From: Nonomuraea jiangxiensis
Lineage (GTDB): Bacteria; Actinomycetota; Actinomycetes; Streptosporangiales; Streptosporangiaceae
Assembly (NCBI RefSeq): GCF_900099965.1
Contig: NZ_FNDJ01000044.1
Location: 1-64,000 of the forward strand
Length of the DNA: 64,000 nucleotides
Reading direction: 5' to 3'
Shown: positions 53,674 through 61,959 of the stretch, piece after piece
Position numbering within the stretch: the first letter of the stretch is position 1
How the letters are laid out: each line of letters begins with the position of its first letter
Program-made: the position numbers and the translations under genes
The notes under the pieces: model-generated
Told to the model about the DNA's origin: nothing
The model's input: only the letters and a program-made list of their open reading frames with translations
Databases searched by the model: none

Positions 53674-54525
53674 ATGATACTGGTCACCGGTGCCACCGGA
53701 AACGTCGGCCGCGAGCTCGTCCGCGAGCTGGACGAGGCCGGAGTGCCGTTCCGCGTCCTGGTCCGCGACCCGGCCCGGGCCGCCGCGTTGCCCGGCGAGC
53801 GGGTCGTGGCCGACCTGAGCGATCCGGGGACGCTGCCGCCCGCCTTCGCCGGAGCCGACCGGCTGTTCCTGCTCACTCCTGGCATCGGCCTCGACCACGC
53901 TCGGCACGCCGTCGCCGCCGCGCGGTCCGCCGGGGTGGCCCACATCGTGCATTTGTCCTCGTTCAACGTGCTGGGCGACCCGATGCCCGCCATGGGCCGC
54001 TGGCACCACGAGCGCGAGCAGGCCATACGGGCTTCCGGCATCCCGGCCACCTTCCTGCGGCCCGGAGGATTCATGACGAACGCCTTCGACTGGCTGCCCA
54101 CCATCCGCAAGGCGGGTTACGTCCTCGATCCGTTCGGACCTGGCCGGTACGCGCCGATCGACCCCGCCGACATCGCCGCCGTCGCCGCCCTGACCCTGAC
54201 CACAGACGGCCACCAGAAGCAGGAGTACGTCCTCACCGGCGAGGAGCTGTTCACCGTCGCCGAACAGGTCAAGATCCTCGCCGCGGCGGCCGGCCGGGAC
54301 ATCGCGGTCCGGGCGGTCACCACCGCGGAGGAGGCCGTCGCCGCCCGCTTCCCCAATGGAGCACCCCCGGCGCTGGCCGAGGCCATCGTCGAAGGCTTCC
54401 ACCTCATGCGCGCCGACATCGCCGGATTCCGCACTGACACCGTGGAACGCCTGCTCCGGCGCAAGCCCCGCACCTTCGCCGACTGGTGCACCCGCAACGC
54501 CGACGCCTTCCGTGGCACGCACTGA
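53674..54525 (+). CDS. NAD(P)-binding NmrA-like oxidoreductase
   Basis: 283 residues. The N-terminal Rossmann motif LVTGATGNVGRELVREL (about 3-19) binds NAD(P). RVLVRDPARAAALPGERVVA and HIVHLSSFNVLGDPMPAMGR place it in the atypical SDR/NmrA family (quinone reductase-like or redox sensor). The C-terminal part includes DPADIAAVAALTLTTDGHQK. Family members reduce quinones or sense NADP. It is controlled by the divergent MarR protein, which is typical for this pairing in actinomycetes. A 135-bp gap follows with no recognisable feature. Confidence 0.87.
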   Translation: MILVTGATGNVGRELVRELDEAGVPFRVLVRDPARAAALPGERVVADLSDPGTLPPAFAGADRLFLLTPGIGLDHARHAVAAARSAGVAHIVHLSSFNVLGDPMPAMGRWHHEREQAIRASGIPATFLRPGGFMTNAFDWLPTIRKAGYVLDPFGPGRYAPIDPADIAAVAALTLTTDGHQKQEYVLTGEELFTVAEQVKILAAAAGRDIAVRAVTTAEEAVAARFPNGAPPALAEAIVEGFHLMRADIAGFRTDTVERLLRRKPRTFADWCTRNADAFRGTH

Positions 54526-54662
54526 TTCGCTGGGGTCCGCTGGGGGACTGCGTCACTTCAAGAATGATGCCCCCGGCGTCGTCTCGCGTCGGGTGGGGCC
54601 GGCGGGTGAGGATGCTCAGGGCGTTGGAGATGAAATCCCTGACGTGAGCGGAGAGGGTGGGC

Positions 54663-55736
54663 ATGGGCGGGTGCGGCCACGTCGGCGTGCGGATTTCGGT
54701 GTTGGACACCTCGCCGATCGTGCGGGGGTCCACGCCGAGGCAGGCGCTGCACAACACGGTGGATCTCGCGAGGCTGGCCGACGTGCTGGGTTACCACCGT
54801 TATTGGGTGCCTGAACATCACGGGATGCGTGGTGTGGCCAGCTCCGCTCCAGCTGTGCTCGTCGGGCATCTCGCCGGTGCCACGAAGCGCTTGCGGGTCG
54901 GTGCGGGTGGGGTGTTGTTGCCCAATCATGCGCCGATCGTGGTGGCCGAGCAGTTCGGCACGCTGGTGGCGCTGCATCCGGGGCGGATCGATCTCGGGCT
55001 CGGGCGGGCGCCGGGCGGGTCTCGGGCGGCCGTGGAGGCGGTTCGTCCTGAGGCGGAGCGGGGCGCGAAGACCTTTCGCGAGCAGTTCGACGAGCTTCGG
55101 GCCTACCTGGATCCGGTCGAGGACGCGCGGGTGAAGGCGATTCCCGTTCTTGGGGGGAATGTCCCGCCGATCTGGCTGCTGGGCTCCTCGGCCGGGAGTG
55201 CTGAGCTGGCCGGGGAGCTTGGGCTGCCCTACGCCTTCGCCCATCACCTCAACGCGGGGGCGGCGGTGGAGGCCATGTGTGTCTACCGTGAGCGGTTCCG
55301 GCCCTCGGGGCACGCCGCGGTCCCGACGTCGCTGGTCAGCGTGTCCGTCATCGCCGCCGAGGACGACGAAAGGGCCGAATGGCTCGCCGGTCCCACCCGG
55401 TTGAAGGTGCTCAGCCGGGTGCGGGGGGAGCGCATCCTGTTGCCGAGCCCCGAGGAGGCGGCAGCGTATTCGTACACCGAGGAGGATCGTGCCGAGATCG
55501 CCGCTCGTTCCGGCGGCGTCCTCGTCGGAGGTCCGGCCACTGTGGCCGAGCGCCTGCAGGCGGTGCTCGACGGCACCGGCACGGATGAGCTCATGATCAC
55601 CACGCCGGTGTACGAGCACGCGGATCGCCGCCGGTCCTACGAGCTGGTCGCATCCATCGCCGGCCGACTTGTAGGACCGGCGGACGAGACAGCCGGGCGA
55701 CGGGTCGGTGACAGTGATCACCGCGATGATGCGTGA
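54663..55736 (+). CDS. LLM-class flavin-dependent oxidoreductase (MsnO8-like)
   Basis: 357 residues: RISVLDTSPIVRGSTPRQAL, VLGYHRYWVPEHHGMRGVAS, VGAGGVLLPNHAPIVVAEQF and RIDLGLGRAPGGSRAAVEAV, the typical order of the MsnO8-like monooxygenases. LPYAFAHHLN follows in the C-terminal barrel half. ATG 54663 has GGAG 9 nt upstream; GTG 54687 would begin at the conserved RISVLD. The substrate is unknown. It is monocistronic, with no flavin reductase next to it. Confidence 0.85.
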   Translation: MGGCGHVGVRISVLDTSPIVRGSTPRQALHNTVDLARLADVLGYHRYWVPEHHGMRGVASSAPAVLVGHLAGATKRLRVGAGGVLLPNHAPIVVAEQFGTLVALHPGRIDLGLGRAPGGSRAAVEAVRPEAERGAKTFREQFDELRAYLDPVEDARVKAIPVLGGNVPPIWLLGSSAGSAELAGELGLPYAFAHHLNAGAAVEAMCVYRERFRPSGHAAVPTSLVSVSVIAAEDDERAEWLAGPTRLKVLSRVRGERILLPSPEEAAAYSYTEEDRAEIAARSGGVLVGGPATVAERLQAVLDGTGTDELMITTPVYEHADRRRSYELVASIAGRLVGPADETAGRRVGDSDHRDDA

Positions 55737-55810
55737 GCGCACCGGGGCCGAACCGGTACGGAGCGGCGCATCGCACGGGATGCCTGGCTCAGGAAGAAAG
55801 GTCAAACTTG

Positions 55811-55932
55811 ATGAGAATCGCGAAGTGGGCCACCGCCGGGGCCGCCCTCCCCCTGCCGGGGGCACCGCCAGCGCGGCGAGCGTGACCACGACCCCGGCCT
55901 CCGCGGCGGGCTGGTACTTCACGGAGCTGTGA
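55811..55932 (+). pseudogene. small secreted peptide gene with a frameshift (tentative)
   Basis: ATG 55811 (AAAGG 9 nt upstream) starts MRIAKWATAGAALPL, a signal-peptide-like beginning, but then soon reaches a TGA. In another frame the continuation AGGTASAASVTTTPASAAGW, then YFTEL and TGA at 55930-55932, completes a plausible 40-residue exported peptide. The switch is in a C-rich stretch near 55840-55852, where base-calling errors are common. This is a tentative call. Confidence 0.35.
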
Positions 55933-55940
55933 TCCGCCGT

Positions 55941-57167
55941 TCAGCGGGGGGTTCCTGCCAGGGTGACGGTTGTGCCGGTTAGGCGGGAGTGTTCGGCGGC
56001 CCAGGCTATGAGGTGGCTGTGCAGGCTTTCGGTGGGGGAGGAGAGGATCGGGGAGGGGTCTCTGGCGGTGACGGCCGTCAGGAAGGCTTCGATCAGGGCC
56101 TGGTCGCCGCCTCCGTGGCCGCCCCTGGCCGTGGCGTCGCCGGTCGGGCGGGTTTCGATGACCTCCGATCGGCCGGTGACGAAGTCGGTGAGGGTCAGGT
56201 GGTCGCCGTCGCCGTCGATCGAGCCGCGGGTGCCGAAGATCCGGGTCTGGCGGTGGAGGGACGGGGTGAACGCGGTCATGGTGAACGCTGCCGTCACGCC
56301 GCCCTCGAACTCCAGGTTCACGACCTGGTGGTCGACGACGTCGTTGTCGCAGGCGTACACGCATCTGCCGTACGGGCCGGTTCTGAGGGCCTCCAGGATG
56401 CCCTGCTCCGAGACGTCGTCGGTGAGTACGGACACCGGCCAGGCCTCCTTGCCCGCCAGCGGGAGGTAGATGCGCTTGGCCGAGTACGGGCAGGTGGGCT
56501 CCACGGCGCAGTCCAGGCAGCGGGCGGCGGCCCCGGCGGGACGGTTCTCCGGGCGGAAGTGGTGGAGCCCGCCGAACGACGACACGCGGGTGACCTGCCT
56601 GCCGGTGAGGTGGACCAGCCAGTCGAGGTCGTGGCACGACTTGGCCAGCAGCATGAACGTGGACTCGTCGGTCCTGCGCCAGTTGCCCCGCACGTACGAG
56701 TGCGCCTGGTGCCACCATCCGACCGGCTCCAGGTGCTGGATGCTGACGATCTCGCCGATCCTGCCCGCGTCGAGCACTTCCTTGAGAACCTTCGTGTACG
56801 GGGTGTAGCGCATGACATGGCAGACGGCGAACACCGCGCCGGGGCGCCCGGCGGCGACGATCGCCCGGCAGTCGTCCTCGGAGACCGCCATCGGCTTCTC
56901 CAGCAGGATGTCGTAGCCCAGGTCGGCGAAGCGTACGGCGGGCTCGACGTGCTCCCTGTCCTGGGTGGCGATGATCACCGCGTCCGCCTGGCGGGGGAGG
57001 GCGGCCAGCTCGCGCCAGTCCGCGTACTGGCGGGCCTCGGGGAACCTGGCGCGGCGGCTCGCCAGCTGATCGGCCACCGCGACCACCTGCGCCCGGCCGG
57101 TGTCGGTGGCGTGGCGGGCATACGTGGTACCTCGCGAACCCGCGCCGACGATCGCCAGCGTGACCAT
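55941..57167 (-). CDS. Gfo/Idh/MocA family oxidoreductase
   Basis: 408 residues. The N-terminal Rossmann LAIVGAGSRGTTYARHA binds NAD(P), ILLEKPMAVSEDDCRAIVAA contains the EKP motif, and the C-terminal domain has MLLAKSCHDLDWLVHLTGRQ, with the catalytic-type His/Asp. A cysteine-rich insert CLDCAVEPTCPYSAKRIYL is seen in sugar/inositol-oxidising relatives. It likely oxidises a sugar or cyclitol. GGAGGG precedes the ATG. No transporter or sugar kinase lies alongside, so the substrate is open. Confidence 0.88.
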   Translation of the reverse strand: MVTLAIVGAGSRGTTYARHATDTGRAQVVAVADQLASRRARFPEARQYADWRELAALPRQADAVIIATQDREHVEPAVRFADLGYDILLEKPMAVSEDDCRAIVAAGRPGAVFAVCHVMRYTPYTKVLKEVLDAGRIGEIVSIQHLEPVGWWHQAHSYVRGNWRRTDESTFMLLAKSCHDLDWLVHLTGRQVTRVSSFGGLHHFRPENRPAGAAARCLDCAVEPTCPYSAKRIYLPLAGKEAWPVSVLTDDVSEQGILEALRTGPYGRCVYACDNDVVDHQVVNLEFEGGVTAAFTMTAFTPSLHRQTRIFGTRGSIDGDGDHLTLTDFVTGRSEVIETRPTGDATARGGHGGGDQALIEAFLTAVTARDPSPILSSPTESLHSHLIAWAAEHSRLTGTTVTLAGTPR

Positions 57168-57330
57168 TGGCCCTCCAGATATGTCATCGATTCACGTATG
57201 TCGCTCGACGCTAGGATCCGGGCGGATTGCCGTCAATGAAGGAAGCTTGTGGGGTGGCGCACGGCTCGCAGCTGAGCATGTGGAACGCGAGGTCCTAGGG
57301 GTTCGGGGCCGTCTGGGGGAGGCTTGGTCG

Positions 57331-58266
57331 GTGACTTCCATGACTGGACCCGCCGCCGTCAACGCCTCTGCCGTCCCGCCCGCGACCGGCTGCGTCTTCT
57401 GCGCCATCGTGGCTGGTCGGGCGCCGGCCTCGATCGTTCGTGAGTGGGATGACGCCCTCGCCATCCGGCCCCTCGGCGGTGGGGTGGCGGAGGGGCACGT
57501 GCTGGTCGTCTCGCGTAGGCACGTGGCCGACGTCGGTGTCGACCCGCTGGTGTCGGCGTCGGTGATGGCGCGGGCGGCGGAGCTCGCCGCAGGGTTGCCC
57601 GCGGCCAATGTGATCACCAGCAGGGGCTCGGCGGCCACCCAGACCGTCTACCACCTGCACCTGCATGTGGTTCCGCGCGTCGAGGGGGATGGGCTGCCGT
57701 TGCCGTGGACCCCGCGGCAGGCCGCTCGTGATGCTGGGGCCGTGACCAAACACTGGACTCTGACCGTGGAGCCGCCCGCCACGGTCCGGCTGGTCTGCGC
57801 ACGGGAACCGATTCCCGGCGGCCCGTCCGTGTTCCTGGCCGGGCCCACCCCTGACGACGCGGCGCCGGTGCCCTCGTGGCGGCCGGAGGCGATCAGGGAG
57901 CTGGGCCGGCAGTGGAGCGGGCCGGAGCCGCTGGTCGTGCTGTGTCCGGAGTCCCGGGGCAACGTCCGGGCGGAGCGGTACGAGGACCAGGTCGACTGGG
58001 AGATCGCGGCACGGGCGGGGGCTACCGCGATCATGTTCTGGGTTCCCCGGGACATGGCGACGCTTCCCGGTATGACGACCAACGTCGAGTTCGGCCTGGA
58101 TGTCGGGACCGGCCGCGCGGTGCTGGGCTGCCCGCCGGGCTGCCCGAACCCCGAGCGCAACCGCTACTTGATCTACGTCGCCCGCCGCCACGGCGTTCCG
58201 GTCCGCACCACCGTGGCCGGGACGGTGACCACGGCCCTGGACGTGATCGCCGCCCAGCCGGCGTGA
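57331..58266 (+). CDS. HIT hydrolase fused to nucleoside 2-deoxyribosyltransferase-like domain
   Basis: 311 residues. Residues 20-125 form a HIT domain: CVFCAIVAGRAPASIVREWD, GHVLVVSRRHVADVG and the histidine triad H108LHLH112VVPR. Residues 165-300 form a deoxyribosyltransferase-type domain (PF15891-like): VFLAGPTPDD, VLCPESRGNVRAERYEDQVD, WEIAARAGATAIMFWVPRDM and TTNVEFGLDVGTGRA, with the catalytic Glu in NVEFG. The linker has no stop, so this is one polypeptide. The combination suggests sequential steps on a nucleotide, such as phosphate or AMP removal and then base exchange or glycosidic cleavage. The start is supported by GGGGGAGG 8 nt before the GTG. Confidence 0.85.
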   Translation: MTSMTGPAAVNASAVPPATGCVFCAIVAGRAPASIVREWDDALAIRPLGGGVAEGHVLVVSRRHVADVGVDPLVSASVMARAAELAAGLPAANVITSRGSAATQTVYHLHLHVVPRVEGDGLPLPWTPRQAARDAGAVTKHWTLTVEPPATVRLVCAREPIPGGPSVFLAGPTPDDAAPVPSWRPEAIRELGRQWSGPEPLVVLCPESRGNVRAERYEDQVDWEIAARAGATAIMFWVPRDMATLPGMTTNVEFGLDVGTGRAVLGCPPGCPNPERNRYLIYVARRHGVPVRTTVAGTVTTALDVIAAQPA

Positions 58267-58344
58267 CAGCCGACCGGCGAGCGGTCCGGGCACCGGCGCT
58301 GGACGGCATCTCCCGGACTCCTGTGCGGGCGCGCCCCCGGCAGG

Positions 58345-58598
58345 TCAGCCGATCCGGGTGCAGTCCCGGAGGAGGACCTGGTGCGGGATGGCGGCCTCGT
58401 CTCCGCCCACGCATCTGATCCTGAGGGGGACCGGGCTGGCCTCACCGATCGCCGTGCCACGGAACGGGCCGCTGGTCACGGCCCCCAGGGAGGGGCGGCA
58501 GTCGCCGCGGGCGGTGTCTTAGCTGTAGACGGGTGGGCGGGAGACAGGCCGGTCAGGGCCGGCGCCAGGGCGGCCCCGGTCGTGATGCGACGGATCAT
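58345..58598 (-). pseudogene. small secreted protein gene with a frameshift
   Basis: The minus strand from ATG 58598 encodes a signal-peptide-like MIRRITTGAALAPALTGLSP. The frame then ends at a TGA near 58476. A second frame supplies a convincing mature part: DCRPSLGAVTSGPFRGTAIG, RIRCVGGDEAAIPHQVLLRD and CTRIG, stopping at 58345-58347, with three Cys. One-base slippage near 58490-58510 would join them. It starts 12 bp after the SH3-like gene, so the two were probably one operon of exported proteins. Confidence 0.5.
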
Positions 58599-58609
58599 GG
58601 TGGTCCCCG

Positions 58610-58927
58610 TCAGTCCGGGTCGGCGAGGTTGCAGGCGGGGACCCAGCCCACGACGCCGGTGGTCACGTTGCGGCCGTGGTGCCACTGGTCGGTGGCGAAG
58701 TGGTCGCACTGGTAGTGCGCGTGCCGGTCCACCCGGTCCGACTGGAAGCCCTGCCCGGCGTAGCCGAGGCCGTTGCGGATGGAGCCCGCGCGGGGCTCGC
58801 TCCAGATGATCACGCCCTGGGCGGCGAAGTCGTAGAGCCGCGCGGCCATGGCGGTCTGGGCGGTGAGCGGCCCGCTCAGGCTCAAAGCCATGAGCAGGCC
58901 GGTCATGGTCGCTCGTCTGACGTGCAC
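58610..58927 (-). CDS. small secreted SH3-like protein
   Basis: 105 residues. A signal peptide (about 1-28, cleavage near TAMA-AR) precedes a mature domain of about 75 residues with VIIWSEPRAGSIRNGLGYAG and YQCDHFATDQWHHGRNVTTG, then WVPACNL. This resembles the bacterial SH3 fold of exported actinomycete proteins, with one disulfide-forming Cys pair (CDHF/PACN). GGGAGG lies 6 nt before the GTG start. The function is unknown, presumably binding at the cell surface. Confidence 0.75.
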   Translation of the reverse strand: MHVRRATMTGLLMALSLSGPLTAQTAMAARLYDFAAQGVIIWSEPRAGSIRNGLGYAGQGFQSDRVDRHAHYQCDHFATDQWHHGRNVTTGVVGWVPACNLADPD

Positions 58928-59020
58928 CGTGCCTCCCTCGTGGGTCGGTGTGGCGATCCCTTCGTCGCTCAGAGTAAGAGGGCGAACACGCGGAGTTCCA
59001 TTGGTTTTTCGCCGCCCCGA

Positions 59021-59911
59021 TCACCGCAATTGGGGCAGGACTTCGGTGGCGAGCCGTTCGAGTTGCTCCCGCTCGTCGAACATCGTGTCCAGCAGGACCA
59101 GGTCCGCGCCGGCCGCGATCACGTCGCGCAGCCCCTGCACGCACACCTCGGGCGGGCCGGTGACGGCCACGTTCGCGCCGCCGTACATCTTGCGCAGCAG
59201 GTCGTCGATGCGGGGCTCCGTGCCGACCGAGACGTAGACCCGCTTGGCGATGCCGAAGCCCGCCGGGTCGCGGCCGGCGGCGGCGAGTTCGGCCTTGACC
59301 GTGCGCACCTGCTCGGCGAACGCCGCCGTGGTGGCTCCGCCCGCGCCGAAGAACCCGTCGCCGTGCCGCACCGCGCGGCGCACCGCCGCCGGGCGGTGCC
59401 CGCCGATCCAGACGGGCGGGTGCGGCTTCTGGTACGGCTTGGGCTCCATGTCCCCGTCCACCTGCCAGAACCGCCCGTCGAAGCCCACCTTGGCCTCCGT
59501 CCAGCAGGCCCTCATGAGCTCGATCGACTCGGTGAACCGCGTCACCAGCCCGTCGGGCGGCACCCCGAAGTCCGCGAGCGTGCTCCGGCCGCCCAGCCCG
59601 AACCCCACCTCCAGACGGCCCCGGCTGAGCTGGTCCAGAGTGGCGATGCTCTTGGCGAGCTGCAGCGGCTGGTGCTGGACCAGGATGAACACCGCGCAGC
59701 CGAGCCGCAGCCGCTCGGTGCAGGCGGCGGCGTACGTCATGACCTCGATCGGGCCGAGGGTGGGAGACGGCGACAGCGTCGACTCGCGGGTCCACGCGCT
59801 GTGGAAGCCGAGCTCCTCGACCCGTCGCAGGTAGTCGCGGAACGAGCCGGGGTCGAACGCGCCATCGGAGACCTGCTGGGGGAGGGAGATGGCGAATCTC
59901 GTTTCTGTCAT
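59021..59911 (-). CDS. LLM-class F420-dependent oxidoreductase
   Basis: 296 residues: FAISLPQQVSDGAFDPGSFR, LGFHSAWTRESTLSPSPTLG, RLGCAVFILVQHQPLQLAKS and RLEVGFGLGGRSTLADFGVP, the barrel motifs of TIGR03854-like F420 enzymes. PPVWIGGHRPAAVRRAVRHG is the phosphate/cofactor loop. It is probably in one operon with the alcohol dehydrogenase and dienelactone hydrolase genes upstream (gaps of 53 and 54 bp). The reaction is unknown. Confidence 0.85.
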   Translation of the reverse strand: MTETRFAISLPQQVSDGAFDPGSFRDYLRRVEELGFHSAWTRESTLSPSPTLGPIEVMTYAAACTERLRLGCAVFILVQHQPLQLAKSIATLDQLSRGRLEVGFGLGGRSTLADFGVPPDGLVTRFTESIELMRACWTEAKVGFDGRFWQVDGDMEPKPYQKPHPPVWIGGHRPAAVRRAVRHGDGFFGAGGATTAAFAEQVRTVKAELAAAGRDPAGFGIAKRVYVSVGTEPRIDDLLRKMYGGANVAVTGPPEVCVQGLRDVIAAGADLVLLDTMFDEREQLERLATEVLPQLR

Positions 59912-59964
59912 GCCCCTACCCAATAGACCCGTCGCCGCGGCCCGTCCAGTTTCGCGCGCCCGAT

Positions 59965-61047
59965 TCAGAAGGTGATGACCGTACGCGCGACCGTGCCCTG
60001 CCGTACGTGGGCCACGGCGTCGTTGATCCGGTCGAGCGGCAGCCGTTCCGAGATCAGGCCGTCGAGGTCGAGCCGGCCCCGCAGATAGAGCCCGGCCAGC
60101 ACGGGCAGGTCGCGGTGGGGCGCGGCGTCGCCGCCCTGGGTGCCAATGAGGCGGCGGGAGGCGAACAGCAGGCCGGTGTCCACCTCCGCCGGGTGGCCCC
60201 GGGGCGGGCTGCCGACCATGACCGTGGTGCCGCCGGGCTGGGTGGCGGCGAACGCCTGGGCCAGCACGCCGGGCGCGCCCGTGGCGTCGAAGGCGTACTC
60301 GACGCCGCCCCCGACCAGCTCGCCCACCTGCTTCGGCAGGTCCGTGACCAGCAGGGTGTGCGTGGCGCCGAAGTATTCGGCCAGCTCCAGCTTCCCCTCG
60401 GCCACGTCGGCGGCCACGATCGTGGTCGCGCCCGCCAGCACCGCGCCCTGGATGACGTTGAGCCCCACCCCGCCGCAGCCCACGACGAGGACCGACGCGC
60501 CGGGCGGGACCCTGGCGACGTTCGTGACGGCGCCGACGCCGGTGACGACGCCGCAGGCCAGCAGGCACATGGCGGCCAGCGGCGCGTCCGCGGGCACTCG
60601 TACGCACATGAGCTCGCTCACGACCGTGTACTCGGCGAACGAGCCGATGCCGATGAAGCGGCGGATCTCCTGGCCGTCCAGGGTGACCCGGGGCGGGCCA
60701 CCCATGATCGTCGGCAGCCTGGCGGGGCCCGCGCACAGGTGGAAGCGGCCCGCGCCGCACTGGCGGCACCGGCCGCAGGGGCCGTTCATGGCGATGATGA
60801 CGTGGTCTCCTGGCCCGACGGTGGTGACGCCGGTGCCCACGCTCTCGACCACGCCCGCGCTCTCATGCCCGAGGATGAACGGCAGCCTGCTCACCACCGG
60901 GCTCTTGCCGTCGATGGCCTTGAGGTCGGAGCCGCACACGCCGGACGCCCTGATCCGCACCCGCACCTCGCCGGGGCCCGGCTCGGCCACCTCGACCTCG
61001 CGGATCTCCATCGGGGCGTGGAACGTGGTCAGCACGGCCGCGCGCAT
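59965..61047 (-). CDS. zinc-dependent alcohol dehydrogenase (MDR family)
   Basis: 360 residues. Catalytic-zinc ligands are in SGVCGSDLKAIDG and LGHESAGVVE. The structural zinc cluster is CGRCRQCGAGRFHLC. The NAD-binding VLVVGCGGVGLNVIQGAVLA completes the class III-like medium-chain dehydrogenase. It could oxidise an alcohol or reduce an aldehyde in the pathway of the adjoining LLM and hydrolase genes. ATG 61047 is chosen because GAGG stands 9 nt before it. A KstR2-like palindrome lies 38 bp upstream. Confidence 0.9.
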   Translation of the reverse strand: MRAAVLTTFHAPMEIREVEVAEPGPGEVRVRIRASGVCGSDLKAIDGKSPVVSRLPFILGHESAGVVESVGTGVTTVGPGDHVIIAMNGPCGRCRQCGAGRFHLCAGPARLPTIMGGPPRVTLDGQEIRRFIGIGSFAEYTVVSELMCVRVPADAPLAAMCLLACGVVTGVGAVTNVARVPPGASVLVVGCGGVGLNVIQGAVLAGATTIVAADVAEGKLELAEYFGATHTLLVTDLPKQVGELVGGGVEYAFDATGAPGVLAQAFAATQPGGTTVMVGSPPRGHPAEVDTGLLFASRRLIGTQGGDAAPHRDLPVLAGLYLRGRLDLDGLISERLPLDRINDAVAHVRQGTVARTVITF

Positions 61048-61084
61048 CAGCATGCGCCTCACGGTAACGCGGGCCCGGATCACG

Positions 61085-61098
61085 AGCAAGCGGTTGCT
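61085..61098. promoter_or_regulatory. KstR2-like palindrome before alcohol dehydrogenase gene
   Basis: AGCAAGCGGTTGCT, extended to GAGCAA-gcgg-TTGCTC, is a perfect 6-bp inverted repeat with a 4-bp spacer in the 54-bp gap between the hydrolase stop and the dehydrogenase start. It fits the AnCAAGnnCTTGnT box at all but one defined position. Confidence 0.5.
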
Positions 61099-61101
61099 CG
61101 G

Positions 61102-61836
61102 TTATCCCGGGGAGTGGCGTTCCGTGAACGACAGCATGCGCCGCCAGGCGTCCTGGCACACCTCCTCCCACTCCTTGTACGAGCGGTCGAAGAACGAGTG
61201 CGGCGCACCCTGGTAGACGTGGATCTCGTGCTCGGTGCCCGTCCGGTCGAGCGCGGCCAGGTACGCGTCGAGCCGCTCCGGAGTGGTGGCCTTGTCCGCC
61301 CCGCCCAGCAGCCCGAGGATCGGCGCGCCGGGGCCGGTCGTCGGATCGTCGACGAAGCGGAGCGTGCTGTAGAAGCCGATGCCGCCGGCCAGGCCGTTGC
61401 CCTCGGCGGCCTGCCGCCACGACAGGGCGCCGCCCAGGCAGAAGCCCACGGTGAACACCGGCCCCCGGTCCGCCGCCAGTACGTCCGTGGCCGCCCGCAC
61501 GTCGGCCCTGACCTGGTCGTGCTTGAGCTGGTTGACGTGCGGCATGTACTCGAAGTCCTCGCCCCGGTCGGTCAGGCCCGCCGTCCGGCCGAAGTAGTCG
61601 ATCGCGATCGCCCGGAACCCCGCCTCGGCGAAGCGCACCGCCAGGTCGCGGTAGAACGGGTGCAGGCCGCGTACGTCGGGCAGGATCACCACATTGCGGC
61701 CGTTGGGCTCCGCCGGGTCGGCCCGGTAGGCCAGGAAGCGGTTGCCGTCGGCGGCGGTCAGCTCTATCTGCTCCTGCGAGGCCACCTCGCCCTGGATGGG
61801 CGGAGCCGGTGGCCTGCTGTCGGTGGAATGGCACAT
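61102..61836 (-). CDS. dienelactone hydrolase family protein
   Basis: 244 residues. Alpha/beta-hydrolase with the DLH triad: the nucleophilic Cys in FTVGFCLGGALSW, the Asp in LLGGADKATTPE and the His in YQGAPHSFFDRSYKEW. Family members hydrolyse dienelactones or other esters in ring-cleavage pathways. The following alcohol dehydrogenase and LLM oxidoreductase genes on the same strand suggest a short catabolic operon. The start ATG 61836 is one of two close candidates; no strong Shine-Dalgarno is visible. The 123-bp divergent gap to the esterase gene holds nothing recognisable. Confidence 0.87.
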   Translation of the reverse strand: MCHSTDSRPPAPPIQGEVASQEQIELTAADGNRFLAYRADPAEPNGRNVVILPDVRGLHPFYRDLAVRFAEAGFRAIAIDYFGRTAGLTDRGEDFEYMPHVNQLKHDQVRADVRAATDVLAADRGPVFTVGFCLGGALSWRQAAEGNGLAGGIGFYSTLRFVDDPTTGPGAPILGLLGGADKATTPERLDAYLAALDRTGTEHEIHVYQGAPHSFFDRSYKEWEEVCQDAWRRMLSFTERHSPG

Positions 61837-61959
61837 GAGGCCAGCATGCCCGCCTTCCACCTGGCTATCCGTGATCAGCATTTTCGCGAATGTTGCGCGT
61901 TGTGGTTGCCCGGTCCGACCATCGAGGAATAGTTCTCTTGTTCGGTGAAGGAGGAGTTC

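Noticed and set aside
54526..54660. Minus-strand frame with a plausible-looking 40-residue segment (RDFISNALSILTRR)
   Set aside because: It overlaps the start region of the LLM gene, has no ribosome binding site and matches no family known to me. It is probably chance.
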